A stretch of 59,437 bases of DNA. It comes from Alkalicoccus daliensis (GTDB lineage Bacteria; Bacillota; Bacilli; Bacillales; Salisediminibacteriaceae). Position numbers and translations under genes: made by a program. The stretch covers positions 1 to 59,437 of the forward strand of contig NZ_FNIL01000010.1 in assembly GCF_900103955.1 (NCBI RefSeq), in the 5' to 3' direction. A model generated the notes under the pieces. The model was not told the DNA's origin. It did no database searches and saw only the letters and a list, made by a program, of their open reading frames with translations. How positions within the stretch are numbered: the first letter of the stretch is position 1; each line of letters begins with the position of its first letter. Positions 1 to 8,505 of this stretch are shown one piece after another.

Positions 1-286
<286 letters not shown>

Positions 287-364
287 AAAAAAGCGTATTG
301 TAAGGCACCGATTCCTTTACATATCCCGTTATCCAGTTTTGAGAGGGCAGTTTTATTATTTTAT

Positions 365-439
365 TCCACAGTAGCTCAGTGGTAGAGCTATCGGCTGTTA
401 ACCGATCGGTCGTAGGTTCGAATCCTACCTGTGGAGCCA
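365..439 (+). tRNA. tRNA-Asn (GTT)
   Basis: A 75-nt cloverleaf with acceptor TCCACAG paired to CTGTGGA, anticodon GTT and an encoded CCA end. It is the first tRNA of the array, as in the rrn-linked arrays of Bacillus, but it follows 23S directly instead of 5S. Confidence 0.97.
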
Positions 440-442
440 TCT

Positions 443-535
443 GGAGAGCTGTCCGAGTGGCCGAAGGAGCACGATTGGAAATCGTGTAGGCGGTTTTAAC
501 CCGTCTCGAGGGTTCGAATCCCTCGCTCTCCGCCA
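443..535 (+). tRNA. tRNA-Ser (GGA)
   Basis: A 93-nt class II tRNA with a long variable arm, acceptor GGAGAGC/GCTCTCC, anticodon GGA and encoded CCA. It lies 3 bases after tRNA-Asn. Confidence 0.97.
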
Positions 536-539
536 GAAT

Positions 540-614
540 GGCCCGTTGGTCAAGTGGTTAAGACACCGCCCTTTCACGGCGGTAACACGGGTTCGAATCC
601 CGTACGGGTCACCA
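540..614 (+). tRNA. tRNA-Glu (TTC)
   Basis: A 75-nt tRNA with acceptor GGCCCGT, anticodon TTC in the CCCTTTCACGG arm and encoded CCA. Confidence 0.97.
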
Positions 615-750
615 TTACTTAATTTTCACAGTAGTTGATATTCACCCGAGTTTTCAAACATGATCTTCAGGCAAGAAGGTCGAGAAAACAAAGGAAAAGA
701 CGTTTGAGCGTACTTCGGTGCGTGAGAAAAGGAAACGAGTGCAGTTGACG

Positions 751-772
751 AAGAGATTCGCAGCTTATTGCA
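751..772 (+). repeat. Spacer repeat copy 1 inside the tRNA array
   Basis: The tRNA-Glu/tRNA-Val gap (615-779) is unusually long for this array. Near its 3' end it carries a ~21-base sequence around ATTCGCAGCTTATTG, which recurs before tRNA-Tyr at 1198-1220. The rest of the gap holds no ORF or tRNA that I recognise. Confidence 0.6.
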
Positions 773-779
773 TTAAGAT

Positions 780-855
780 GGAGGATTAGCTCAGTTGGGA
801 GAGCATCTGCCTTACAAGCAGGGGGTCGGCGGTTCGAGCCCGTCATCCTCCACCA
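780..855 (+). tRNA. tRNA-Val (TAC)
   Basis: A 76-nt tRNA with acceptor GGAGGAT/ATCCTCC, anticodon TAC and encoded CCA. A 165-base spacer separates it from tRNA-Glu. Confidence 0.97.
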
Positions 856-867
856 TTTTAATAATAC

Positions 868-944
<77 letters not shown>

Positions 945-955
945 ATTTACATATT

Positions 956-1031
<76 letters not shown>

Positions 1032-1041
1032 TTGTTACCTT

Positions 1042-1117
<76 letters not shown>

Positions 1118-1197
1118 TTTCTTACTTGACCAGTTTTAAGCCTTTTGATAATATTAAGCTTATCTTTTCTGAGATTAAGTTTGAAATGGCAGCCTGC

Positions 1198-1220
1198 AAA
1201 GAAATTCGCAGCTTATTTGC
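1198..1220 (+). repeat. Spacer repeat copy 2 inside the tRNA array
   Basis: This sits in the 113-base gap between tRNA-Thr and tRNA-Tyr. It repeats the ATTCGCAGCTTATT block found before tRNA-Val at 751-772. Both gaps lie where the array departs from tight packing, so they may mark the joints of a recombined array. Confidence 0.6.
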
Positions 1221-1230
1221 AAGAAAACGT

Positions 1231-1315
1231 GGAGGGGTAGCGAAGTTGGCCAAACGCGGCGGACTGTAAATCCGCTCCTTCGGGTTCGGCAGTTCGAATC
1301 TGTCCCCCTCCACCA
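1231..1315 (+). tRNA. tRNA-Tyr (GTA)
   Basis: An 85-nt class II tRNA with acceptor GGAGGGG/CCCCTCC, anticodon GTA and encoded CCA. Confidence 0.97.
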
Positions 1316-1332
1316 TTTTACTACTCCTGCAT

Positions 1333-1409
1333 GGCGGTTGTGGCGAAGTGGTTAACGCACCGGATTGTGATTCCGGCATTCGTGGGTTCGATTCCCATCA
1401 GCCGCCCCA
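1333..1409 (+). tRNA. tRNA-His (GTG)
   Basis: A 77-nt tRNA with anticodon GTG. The encoded extra G at position -1 faces C73, the histidine identity pair. The CCA is encoded. A tRNA-Trp, which precedes His in B. subtilis trnD, is absent. Confidence 0.96.
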
Positions 1410-1428
1410 TAAAATTAAAAACAAAGAT

Positions 1429-1503
1429 AGGGCTATAGCCAAGCGGTAAGGCATCGGATTTTGATTCCGTGACTCGCAGGTTCGAATCCTGCTAGCCCTG
1501 CCA
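1429..1503 (+). tRNA. tRNA-Gln (TTG)
   Basis: A 75-nt tRNA with acceptor AGGGCTA/TAGCCCT, anticodon TTG and encoded CCA. Confidence 0.96.
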
Positions 1504-1517
1504 TTTTTATATATTAA

Positions 1518-1592
1518 GCGGGAATAGCTCAGTGGTAGAGCACCACCTTGCCAAGGTGGGGGTCGCGGGTTCGAATCCCGTTTCCCGCTCCA
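1518..1592 (+). tRNA. tRNA-Gly (GCC)
   Basis: A 75-nt tRNA with acceptor GCGGGAA/TTCCCGC, anticodon GCC and encoded CCA. Confidence 0.97.
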
Positions 1593-1601
1593 TTTTTATA
1601 A

Positions 1602-1675
<74 letters not shown>

Positions 1676-1714
1676 TAAATTAATTTTATATTGTACATAA
1701 CTCCTAAGTTACCT

Positions 1715-1803
1715 GCCGGGGTGGTGGAATTGGCAGACACACAGGACTTAAAATCCTGCGGTAATTAATTACCGTGCCGGTTCAAGTCCGGCCCTCGGCA
1801 CCA
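1715..1803 (+). tRNA. tRNA-Leu (TAA)
   Basis: An 89-nt class II tRNA with acceptor GCCGGGG, anticodon TAA, a long variable arm and an ACCA end (discriminator A). Confidence 0.97.
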
Positions 1804-1821
1804 AAATTCAATTACATATTT

Positions 1822-1907
1822 GCCGGAGTGGTGGAATGGCAGACACGTTGGACTCAAAATCCAATGCCTTCACGGGCGTGCGGGTTCAAGTCCCGCCTCC
1901 GGTACCA
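1822..1907 (+). tRNA. tRNA-Leu (CAA)
   Basis: An 86-nt class II tRNA with acceptor GCCGGAG, anticodon CAA and an ACCA end. It is the last tRNA of the array, and a rho-independent terminator follows. Confidence 0.96.
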
Positions 1908-1922
1908 TATATATTAATTTCT

Positions 1923-1953
1923 CTATCCTGTTAATCAATAGGGTAGTTTTTTT
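1923..1953 (+). terminator. Terminator of the rRNA/tRNA transcript
   Basis: A six-pair stem CTATCC/GGGTAG (one G-T pair) with a 12-base loop is followed by seven T's. It lies 16 bases after the last tRNA. Confidence 0.75.
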
Positions 1954-2067
1954 ATGGTTTCTGACAGCAGAAATGAACGAACTATTACTTATAAAAAGCT
2001 TTTGTCTAAAATCTGAAATGATAAGATAAAATAATGATTTTCAAGCAAAATGTTTCTCCAGGAGAAA

Positions 2068-2096
2068 TTGACATACTTCATATGAAGTAGTAGACT
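2068..2096 (+). promoter_or_regulatory. Putative queG operon promoter with a palindrome in the spacer
   Basis: A -35 box TTGACA at 2068-2073 is followed by a 17-base spacer and a weak -10 TAGACT at 2091-2096. The spacer contains the perfect 16-base palindrome TACTTCATATGAAGTA (2074-2089). A dyad exactly between the two hexamers is typical of an operator. The rest of 1954-2204 shows nothing else I can name. Confidence 0.5.
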
Positions 2097-2204
2097 TCAT
2101 TCAGACTTGTAATACCAGGAACTAAGAAATTTGTAACTTTCAGCAGTGTATGGCGTCTTAATTTATGACTGAAGCTGCTTTTTGTGTAAAAGTGAGGGAT
2201 CGGA

Positions 2205-3356
2205 ATGAATGCCGATATTAAAAATAAAATAATTAAGTACAGTAAAGAAATTGGTATCGATAAGATTGGATTTGCTTCCGCTGATCCATTTGTTACGATG
2301 AAGGAAAGATTACGCGTACAGCAGGAAAACGGGTTCCAATCCGGCTTTGAAAAAGGTACATTGGAAGAACGGACTAAGCCGGATCTGCTGCTTCCTCAAG
2401 CAAAGACAGTAATTTCTATCGCCTTGGCGTATCCTTCTAAAATGAAAAATGCTCCCCGGTCTGTAAAAGGGGATAGAAGGGGAATATTCTGCCGTGCTTC
2501 CTGGGGGGAGGATTACCATCACGTACTGCGCCGAAAGCTGAATCTTCTCGAGGAATTCATTACAAATATGTATCCTGAAGAAAGATGCAGATCTATGGTT
2601 GATACCGGTGAACTCTCAGATCGGGCTGCAGCAGAAAGAGCAGGAATTGGGTGGAGCGGAAAGAACTGCGCAGTGATTACTCCAGAATTTGGCTCTTATG
2701 TATATCTCGGAGAAATGATTACTACGCTCTCTATGGAAGAGGATACGCCTATAGAAGATCAATGCGGCACCTGTAATAAATGTGTAGATGCCTGTCCTAC
2801 CGGTGCTTTAGTGCAGGGAGGACAACTCGACGCTACAAAGTGTATCGCTTTCTTGACACAGACGAAAACAATGCTTCCAGAGAGGTATCGAAAAAAACTC
2901 GGGAACCGTCTTTACGGATGTGACACCTGCCAGACAGTGTGTCCTGAAAATAAAGGAATAGATGAACATAGACATCCTGAGATGGAACCTGACCCTGAGA
3001 TAGTGAAGCCAAGCCTGGAACCATTGTTAACGATATCCAATAAAGAATTCAAAAATAAATACGGAAAAATCTCAGGCTCCTGGCGCGGGAAAAAACCAAT
3101 TCAGCGAAACGCTTTAATAGCTTTGGCCGTATTTAAAGAAGAAACATCGCTGCCGTCTATTATAAAAGTAATGAATGAGGATCCGAGGCCTGTGATGCGG
3201 GGCACAGCGGTATGGGCATTGAAAGAAATCGCACCTACTGCAGAAACAAAGCATTTGTTACAATCCTTTAAGACGAAGGAAGAAGCACCGGAAGTACTGG
3301 AAGAAGTAGAAAAAGCGTTAGCCGATCTTTCATCTCAAGGAGGGATGTACGTATGA
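2205..3356 (+). CDS. queG: Epoxyqueuosine reductase QueG
   Basis: Catalyses the last step of queuosine synthesis, reducing epoxyqueuosine to queuosine in tRNA using cobalamin and two [4Fe-4S] clusters. The 383-aa protein has the DUF1730 N-terminal domain with the MVDTGELSDR motif (likely catalytic Asp133). A ferredoxin-like part follows with Cys187, 190, 193 and 197 (CGTCNKCVDACP) and Cys239, 242 and 246 (CDTCQTVCP). HEAT-like repeats extend from about residue 290. ogt overlaps its end by 4 bases, so the two are [15 protein letters not shown] coupled. The nearest RBS-like sequence is GTGAGGGATCGG just before the ATG. Confidence 0.95.
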   Translation: MNADIKNKIIKYSKEIGIDKIGFASADPFVTMKERLRVQQENGFQSGFEKGTLEERTKPDLLLPQAKTVISIALAYPSKMKNAPRSVKGDRRGIFCRASWGEDYHHVLRRKLNLLEEFITNMYPEERCRSMVDTGELSDRAAAERAGIGWSGKNCAVITPEFGSYVYLGEMITTLSMEEDTPIEDQCGTCNKCVDACPTGALVQGGQLDATKCIAFLTQTKTMLPERYRKKLGNRLYGCDTCQTVCPENKGIDEHRHPEMEPDPEIVKPSLEPLLTISNKEFKNKYGKISGSWRGKKPIQRNALIALAVFKEETSLPSIIKVMNEDPRPVMRGTAVWALKEIAPTAETKHLLQSFKTKEEAPEVLEEVEKALADLSSQGGMYV

Positions 3357-3877
3357 CGAACATATATTATACGGAGTTATCCTCGCCAATTGGTCCGCTT
3401 ACCATGGCGAGTACAGAAAAAGGTATCTGCAACATTACATTTGGATCTTCTGAGAAAATGCTGGATACGCTGAAGCGGGCCTGGAAAAAACATGAACCTG
3501 GAAGCAAATTTATTTATGATGAAAATGGCGGCTGGCTGACACAGGGAAGAAATGAGTTAAATGAGTTTTTTCATTCCGGCAGAAGGAATTTTGAAACAGC
3601 ACTTGATCTTCGAGGGACGCTCTTTCAAAAATTAGTATGGAGACAGCTGCAGCAAATTCCTTATGGAGAGACAAGGTCTTATAAAGATGTGGCGGCAGCA
3701 ATTGGGCTCCCTAAATCAGTCAGGGCAGTTGGCGGAGCAAATAACCGCAATCCTATTCCTATCATTATTCCCTGCCATAGAGTAATTGGAAGTAATGGTG
3801 CACTTGTAGGCTATGGGGGAGGAATGAATAAAAAAGAAATTTTATTAGAAATTGAAGGAGCTCTGCATAAACTATAA
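3353..3877 (+). CDS. ogt: Methylated-DNA--protein-cysteine methyltransferase
   Basis: A suicide repair enzyme that moves the methyl group from O6-methylguanine (and O4-methylthymine) in DNA to its own cysteine. The 174-aa protein has the complete C-terminal DNA-binding and active-site domain. The nucleophile is Cys141 in IPCHRVIGSNG, preceded by the RAVGGANNRNP recognition helix region. Its ATG overlaps the queG stop (ATGA), which shows an operon. It is the DNA-repair Ogt type; no AdaA domain is attached. Confidence 0.94.
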   Translation: MTNIYYTELSSPIGPLTMASTEKGICNITFGSSEKMLDTLKRAWKKHEPGSKFIYDENGGWLTQGRNELNEFFHSGRRNFETALDLRGTLFQKLVWRQLQQIPYGETRSYKDVAAAIGLPKSVRAVGGANNRNPIPIIIPCHRVIGSNGALVGYGGGMNKKEILLEIEGALHKL

Positions 3878-3899
3878 ATGAAATAAGGAATCTGGTGAA

Positions 3900-4415
3900 A
3901 TGATGAAAAAACTGCTATTATTGATGCTGCTCCTTTTCCTAAGCGCTTGCCAGTCACCGGAAGCAGTTTTAACTGAAGCGGAACAGAATGTCCCGTTTCA
4001 GCTTCTTATGCCGCAGGAGCTTTCTAAGGAATGGAGTTTAAAAGAAGTAATTTATGAAGATGACTTAGTCGTTGCTGTCTACAAAAATGATCAGAATGGG
4101 ACGATTGAACTAATTCAGGATCCTAAAATACAAGGGTTAAATAAAGAAGTGCTGCGAGATTATCTGAAGCAGGGGGAATGGGGAGAGCAGGACATTCAGC
4201 TGTCTTCTCAGGACATGATGGTAATAAGGAATTATGTAGGAGAATGGACTGCGCTTGAAGAAGAAGAATGGAAAACGCAGTACACATTTGTAAGGCAGTT
4301 TGATTTATTCACAGAACCTTTAGATGGTCTCCCTTATTATCAGGTAATTGGGGTGGAAGTGCCGGCTGAGGAAATAATTAAATTTGTAAAATCCCTAGAT
4401 AGATTGCACAGTTAA
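3900..4415 (+). CDS. Small lipoprotein of unknown function
   Basis: A 171-aa protein with a type II signal peptide: a Lys-Lys start, a leucine-rich core and the lipobox LSAC with Cys17. It should be lipid-anchored on the outer face of the membrane. The mature part is acidic and shows no domain I recognise. Two adjacent ATGs (3900 and 3903) are possible starts; GGTG sits just upstream and fits the second slightly better. It lies between ogt and trmL on the same strand with short gaps, so it is probably co-transcribed. Confidence 0.8.
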   Translation: MMKKLLLLMLLLFLSACQSPEAVLTEAEQNVPFQLLMPQELSKEWSLKEVIYEDDLVVAVYKNDQNGTIELIQDPKIQGLNKEVLRDYLKQGEWGEQDIQLSSQDMMVIRNYVGEWTALEEEEWKTQYTFVRQFDLFTEPLDGLPYYQVIGVEVPAEEIIKFVKSLDRLHS

Positions 4416-4437
4416 AAAACAAACAGAGGTGTACACA

Positions 4438-4926
4438 GTGGCTATACATGTTGTTCTTCATGAACCGGAAATACCAGCAAATACAGGAAATATTGCCAGA
4501 ACATGTGCGGGAACCAATTCAGCACTTCATTTAATTCATCCGCTTGGATTTTCGACGGACGACCGGATGCTGAAACGTGCGGGATGCGATTACTGGCCAA
4601 ATGTTAAAGTGGAGCATCACGATTCTATAGAGGAATTGATTGCGGCTTATCCTGAAGGGGAGTTCTATTATATTGAAACGATAGGCAAAACATTTTATTC
4701 AGAAGTAGATTACTCTGACCTGGAGAAGGATTACTTTTTTGTGTTTGGCAAAGAAACAAAAGGGCTCCCTGCGGAACTTACAGAAGCGAATGCAGAAAGA
4801 TGTTTGTTAATTCCTCAAACGAATCTTGTACGATCGCTGAATTTATCAAATACGGCTGCCATTCTGGTATATGAAGCCATGAGACAGCAGAATTATACAA
4901 GTATTCATACCCATGTGAGCAATTAA
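4438..4926 (+). CDS. trmL: tRNA (cytidine/uridine-34 2'-O)-methyltransferase TrmL
   Basis: A SPOUT-class methyltransferase (CspR of B. subtilis) that 2'-O-methylates the wobble base of tRNA-Leu isoacceptors using S-adenosylmethionine. The 162-aa product has the family motifs NTGNIARTC near the N-terminus, FGKETKGLP, and the knotted C-terminus with VRSLNLSNTAAILVYEA. I chose the GTG at 4438: AGAGGTG ends 6 bases before it, and the protein then aligns with the start of CspR. The GTG at 4429 would overlap the ribosome-binding site. It ends the queG transcript at a strong hairpin. Confidence 0.94.
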   Translation: MAIHVVLHEPEIPANTGNIARTCAGTNSALHLIHPLGFSTDDRMLKRAGCDYWPNVKVEHHDSIEELIAAYPEGEFYYIETIGKTFYSEVDYSDLEKDYFFVFGKETKGLPAELTEANAERCLLIPQTNLVRSLNLSNTAAILVYEAMRQQNYTSIHTHVSN

Positions 4927-4944
4927 ATCAGTGTGAAATAAATA

Positions 4945-4979
4945 AGGGGGAATCTCAAATAAATGATGAGATTCCCCCT
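4945..4979. terminator. Strong hairpin between trmL and the small minus-strand gene
   Basis: A 13-bp perfect stem AGGGGGAATCTCA/TGAGATTCCCCCT with a 9-base loop. It has no long T tract on the plus strand. Placed between convergent genes, it probably terminates or insulates both transcripts. Confidence 0.7.
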
Positions 4980-4993
4980 GCAGCTTTTAGAAA

Positions 4994-5083
4994 TTAGTTA
5001 CTGTCAGACTTTGTGTTGTAACCGCCGGTCCAGATTGACGCTAAAAAGACAACACATACTGCAAGTATCAGTAATAGATTCAC
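4994..5083 (-). CDS. 29-aa single-pass membrane peptide
   Basis: This is a short gene read on the minus strand from a GTG. A near-perfect AAGGAGG lies about 9 bases upstream. The product begins MNLLLILAVCVVFLASIWTG, one hydrophobic helix, and ends in a short polar tail with NTKSDSN. The strong ribosome-binding site and the hairpin just after the stop argue for a real gene. I do not recognise the family. It could be a membrane-protein modulator of the kind common in Bacillus, but that is a guess. Confidence 0.7.
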   Translation of the reverse strand: MNLLLILAVCVVFLASIWTGGYNTKSDSN

Positions 5084-5228
5084 AAACTCCGCCTCCTTAT
5101 TTTCTCTCTACATTAAAATATACCATGTTTAATTAAAGAAAAAAAGTACAGATACTATTATGAGTGGTGAAATAATTCAGCAGAGAGTTATAATAAGGAA
5201 GTAATGATAATTAGGAGGAGGCACAAAT

Positions 5229-5534
5229 ATGTATGTAGTAATGAACCAGCTTCATGTTCCTGCAGAAGGAAGAGACAACGTGGCAGGGCGCTTTGCTAAC
5301 AGTGCAGAGAAAATGCGGGAAGTAGAAGGCTGTCTAGATTTTATGTTTCTTCAGCCTGCAGAAGATGAAAATTATCCTGTCGTTTTAACAAAATGGGAGA
5401 GTAAAGAAGCCTACCATAACTGGATTCATAGTGATGCTTTCAAGAAGGCGCATCAGCCTAGAAAAGAAAATTTGGACAGCAGTCCGACACAGAGCAACAA
5501 GATATTCGAATACGAAGTACCGCACCACTTATAA
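5229..5534 (+). CDS. Heme-degrading monooxygenase, IsdG/HmoA type
   Basis: A 101-aa ferredoxin-fold (ABM domain) enzyme expected to open the heme ring and release iron in the cytoplasm. The IsdG catalytic triad is present: Asn6, Trp65 (NWIHSD) and His75 (KKAH). The C-terminus SNKIFEYEVPHH also matches the IsdG family end. An AGGAGGAGG box precedes the ATG. A -10-like TATAAT is at 5189-5194, and a Fur-type half site TGATAAT follows at 5205-5211, so iron control is possible but not shown. It stands alone between terminators. Confidence 0.85.
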   Translation: MYVVMNQLHVPAEGRDNVAGRFANSAEKMREVEGCLDFMFLQPAEDENYPVVLTKWESKEAYHNWIHSDAFKKAHQPRKENLDSSPTQSNKIFEYEVPHHL

Positions 5535-5552
5535 AAATGAATGCTGATAAGA

Positions 5553-5583
5553 AGTGCCCCTTTACTAAGGGGCTGCTTTTTTA
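5553..5583 (+). terminator. Terminator after the heme monooxygenase
   Basis: Stem GCCCCTT/AAGGGGC followed by CTGCTTTTTT, 20 bases after the stop codon. The remaining DNA up to 5794 shows no gene. Confidence 0.85.
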
Positions 5584-5794
5584 TGAATCCTTCGAATATT
5601 ACCAGCATATGCTGCTGATGCAACAAGAATGGCTGCCGTTTAGATAAGCCTATGGCTGAACGCATGTTAATGAGGACCTGCATTCGCTAAAATTTCACAT
5701 GAATAAGAGATGCAATACAGTTCATATTAAACAGGAATCTTTTACCGTCATTTTATTAAGAAAAGCTATACATAGAGATTAGGAGAAAGAGCTT

Positions 5795-6352
5795 ATGAGA
5801 AATGCTTATCTTACCAGCCATTTTCCATTGATTTCAATTGTTTTATTCAGTTTATCATTTGGAATTTATACAGAAAGAATTATCAGTGCCTATCTGCAGG
5901 AAATCGGAATCTATAGTGGAATGACTGAATTTTTCTCAGAGCAGGGAATTGTATTCGCTTTAGTTTTTGTCGCCTGGCTGATATATTTTATGATTTTTGC
6001 AGCAATGAAGCTGATAGCAGATACTATTAATGAATTGTCGCTGCTTTTTTTCTCTAAAGAGGAAGAAGGGGTCGATATTAGAGTTATTAGAGGCGGCTCC
6101 TGGATTTTTTTAGTAACAGGTATATTATCTTTAATAGCTGTGATAGATATTAGAGCACTCGCTGGTATTTTTCTGCTGGCATGCTTTATATATTTTATCT
6201 TTTTCGTTTACCGCGTAAGTGCTTCTATGAGCCCTATGGGATTAATAGGTCTGATTATGTTTCATATGATCATCTGGATTTCTTTTTTCATTGCCGTAGG
6301 GTACCTCCTGCTTCGATTGTACATGAGTGTTTTATCCAGTCTTCCTTTGTAA
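5795..6352 (+). CDS. YufK-like membrane protein (DUF5366)
   Basis: A 185-aa protein with about five hydrophobic segments. The N-terminal YLTSHFPLISIVLFS and the block FAAMKLIADTINELSLLFFSKE resemble my memory of the B. subtilis YufK family, which has no established function. AGGAGAAAGAGC precedes the ATG at 5795. It is monocistronic: a long AT-rich gap lies before it, and a bidirectional terminator is shared with pbpD after it. The family assignment is from recall. Confidence 0.7.
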   Translation: MRNAYLTSHFPLISIVLFSLSFGIYTERIISAYLQEIGIYSGMTEFFSEQGIVFALVFVAWLIYFMIFAAMKLIADTINELSLLFFSKEEEGVDIRVIRGGSWIFLVTGILSLIAVIDIRALAGIFLLACFIYFIFFVYRVSASMSPMGLIGLIMFHMIIWISFFIAVGYLLLRLYMSVLSSLPL

Positions 6353-6399
6353 TCCTGGCATTATTAGAAAGCAAAAAATATCTGGAAGATTTACTATAG

Positions 6400-6445
6400 A
6401 ATAATGCCTCCTTCCCTGTATAAGAGGAAAGAGGCATTATTTTTT
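6400..6445. terminator. Bidirectional terminator between the YufK-like gene and pbpD
   Basis: An 11-bp stem AATAATGCCTC/GAGGCATTATT, flanked by a T tract on the plus strand and A's on the other side. It serves the two convergent genes. Confidence 0.9.
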
Positions 6446-6456
6446 GTTAGAGGATT

Positions 6457-8325
6457 TTATTCCAGTGTACGCATGATATCTCTCCACAAATTCGTATGGC
6501 TGTTATTTCTGCTTTGTTCCTGAATACTTTCCGGCTGATCTTTTCCAAGCCAGACACCTGCTGTATAATTACTGTTTGCTCCTACAAACCACAGGTCATT
6601 ATAATCGTTCGTAGTACCTGTTTTTCCGCCGAGGTAGCCGGACGTATTATAATAGGCCCCTTTACCAGTACCATTCGTTACAACCTGGCGCATCATACCA
6701 CGTATTTCCGCTGAAGTTTCTTCGCTGTATACTTTCTTCCCCGGTATATTCCACTCATACAGAATTTCTCCCTCTAATGATTCAACAGACCGAATCGCCC
6801 GTGGAGAAGTATAGTAACCATTATTCGAGAAAACAGTATATGCCTGGGTAAGTTCGTTGACACTTACTCCGCGGGAAAGTCCTCCAAGCGCAGCTGGAAG
6901 CTTACGGTCCTCGGCAGTAATTCTGGAAAAATTAAATTTATTCAAGTATGAAAAACCGGTATCAATTCCTATTTTATGAAGAAGTCTTACAGCTGCTGTA
7001 TTATAAGAATTCTTCAATGCCTCTTCCAGCGTAACTACGCCGTAAACAGCACCACCTGAATTGCGTGGAACATAGCCGTCATAGGAGAAGGTGCCTGCAT
7101 CAATTAAAGAAGCAGGATCTTCGAGAGGATTTTCATTTAAATAAGGAGCGTAAGAGAGTAAAGGTTTTAAAGCGGACCCCGGCTGACGAAAGCTTTGATA
7201 TCCTCTGTGAAAATCGAATTTGTTATAATTGGTTCCACCTGTAATTGCAACGATTTCCGCTTGGTGATGATCAATAATACTTGCAGCAGCTTCGATGGAG
7301 GAGCCTGAAAATCTATCGTTAATAATACTTGTCACTTCTTCCTGCACAGTTGGGTCCAGCGCTGTATTTATTGTTATTCCGGAACCAAGTACACTCTTCA
7401 CTTTTTCATCAAGCTCTTCCTCCAGTACAATTCGGGTTTCTTCATCAGCAGACGCAAGGCGCTCTGAATATCCTTCTGAGGAAGAAATAAGTTCCTTCAA
7501 TTCTGCATTTACATATGTTACATAATCAGGATATTTGTCTATTCGGGTATTCAAGTTCATTTCAATGGGTGCTGCCGCTGCTTCGTTGAATTCCTCTTCT
7601 GTAAGATAATTATTTTCAAGCATCCTCTTCAGCATATATTCCTGCCGTTCTGCAGTAGCTTCAGGATTCTCAAGAGGATCATACCGGGAGGGACTATTTG
7701 GAATTGCGCCGATATAAGCGATTTCAGCAAGAGATAGTTCTTCAGAAGACTTATTAAAATAAAATTGACTTGCTGATTCAAAACCGTACACTCCATTGGC
7801 AAAGTAAATTGAATTAATATATAACTCCAGAATTTCCTCTTTTGTTTTTTCACGCTCCAGCTGATAAGCATAGAGGAGCTCTGAAATTTTTCTTTCATAT
7901 GTCTGTTCATGGGAGAGGTATAGGTTTCTAGCTACCTGCTGTGTGATGGTACTGCCGCCCTGATCTATCGTCTGTGCCTGCAGATTCACGAGCAGCGCTC
8001 TTGCTATTCCGTTGATATCAAAACCTTCGTGCTGATAAAAATAACGGTCTTCCACTGCTAAAAACATATTAATAACTTCTTGGGGAATACTATAGTAATC
8101 AAGATACACCCGGTTTTCTTCTGAATAAATATCTGAAACTATATTCCTGTCCCGATCGAGAATCTGGCTGTTCGTTGAGATCCGCAGATCATCAAACTGT
8201 ATGTTTTCATCCAGGACTTCATGAAGCGTCTGCGCAGAAGATAGTTCTTCCGTAAGCTGTGCAGAAACTGCTAGAGAAAACGTAAGAAAAAACGCAGTGA
8301 TTAAAAATCCCATAAGAGCTCGCAA
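6457..8325 (-). CDS. pbpD: Class A penicillin-binding protein (PBP4/PbpD type)
   Basis: A bifunctional peptidoglycan synthase anchored by an N-terminal membrane segment (residues 5-22). The GT51 glycosyltransferase domain (about 70-235) carries the catalytic-Glu motif VEDRYFYQHEGFD (Glu92), GGSTITQQVARNLYLS and RKISELLYAYQLE. The transpeptidase domain has SALK (Ser384, Lys387), SYN (Ser440) and KTGTT (Lys568). At 622 aa with no C-terminal extension it matches B. subtilis PBP4 (624 aa) closely from memory. It is transcribed alone, divergently from signal peptidase. Confidence 0.9.
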   Translation of the reverse strand: MRALMGFLITAFFLTFSLAVSAQLTEELSSAQTLHEVLDENIQFDDLRISTNSQILDRDRNIVSDIYSEENRVYLDYYSIPQEVINMFLAVEDRYFYQHEGFDINGIARALLVNLQAQTIDQGGSTITQQVARNLYLSHEQTYERKISELLYAYQLEREKTKEEILELYINSIYFANGVYGFESASQFYFNKSSEELSLAEIAYIGAIPNSPSRYDPLENPEATAERQEYMLKRMLENNYLTEEEFNEAAAAPIEMNLNTRIDKYPDYVTYVNAELKELISSSEGYSERLASADEETRIVLEEELDEKVKSVLGSGITINTALDPTVQEEVTSIINDRFSGSSIEAAASIIDHHQAEIVAITGGTNYNKFDFHRGYQSFRQPGSALKPLLSYAPYLNENPLEDPASLIDAGTFSYDGYVPRNSGGAVYGVVTLEEALKNSYNTAAVRLLHKIGIDTGFSYLNKFNFSRITAEDRKLPAALGGLSRGVSVNELTQAYTVFSNNGYYTSPRAIRSVESLEGEILYEWNIPGKKVYSEETSAEIRGMMRQVVTNGTGKGAYYNTSGYLGGKTGTTNDYNDLWFVGANSNYTAGVWLGKDQPESIQEQSRNNSHTNLWRDIMRTLE

Positions 8326-8505
8326 AGGCTGAACCTGCTTTCTTGTTAAAGATACTATCCTATATTTTACCCTGCGGAGGAAGGAATAGAAAGAAAAAGT
8401 AGTAATTTTGCCATGTACATAATATTACCTGTTTAAATACTGGGAGAAAGGGCTATTTAATAACTATGATACATTGAAATAGCTAGTAAGCTGGAGGAGA
8501 TGAAA

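Noticed and set aside
2097-2204. preQ1 riboswitch before queG
   Set aside because: I looked for the short pseudoknot aptamer and its conserved C-rich tail and did not find it.
5189-5211. Fur box before the heme monooxygenase
   Set aside because: Only one TGATAAT half is present and the second half is not convincing, so it is mentioned in the gene entry but not listed as a site.
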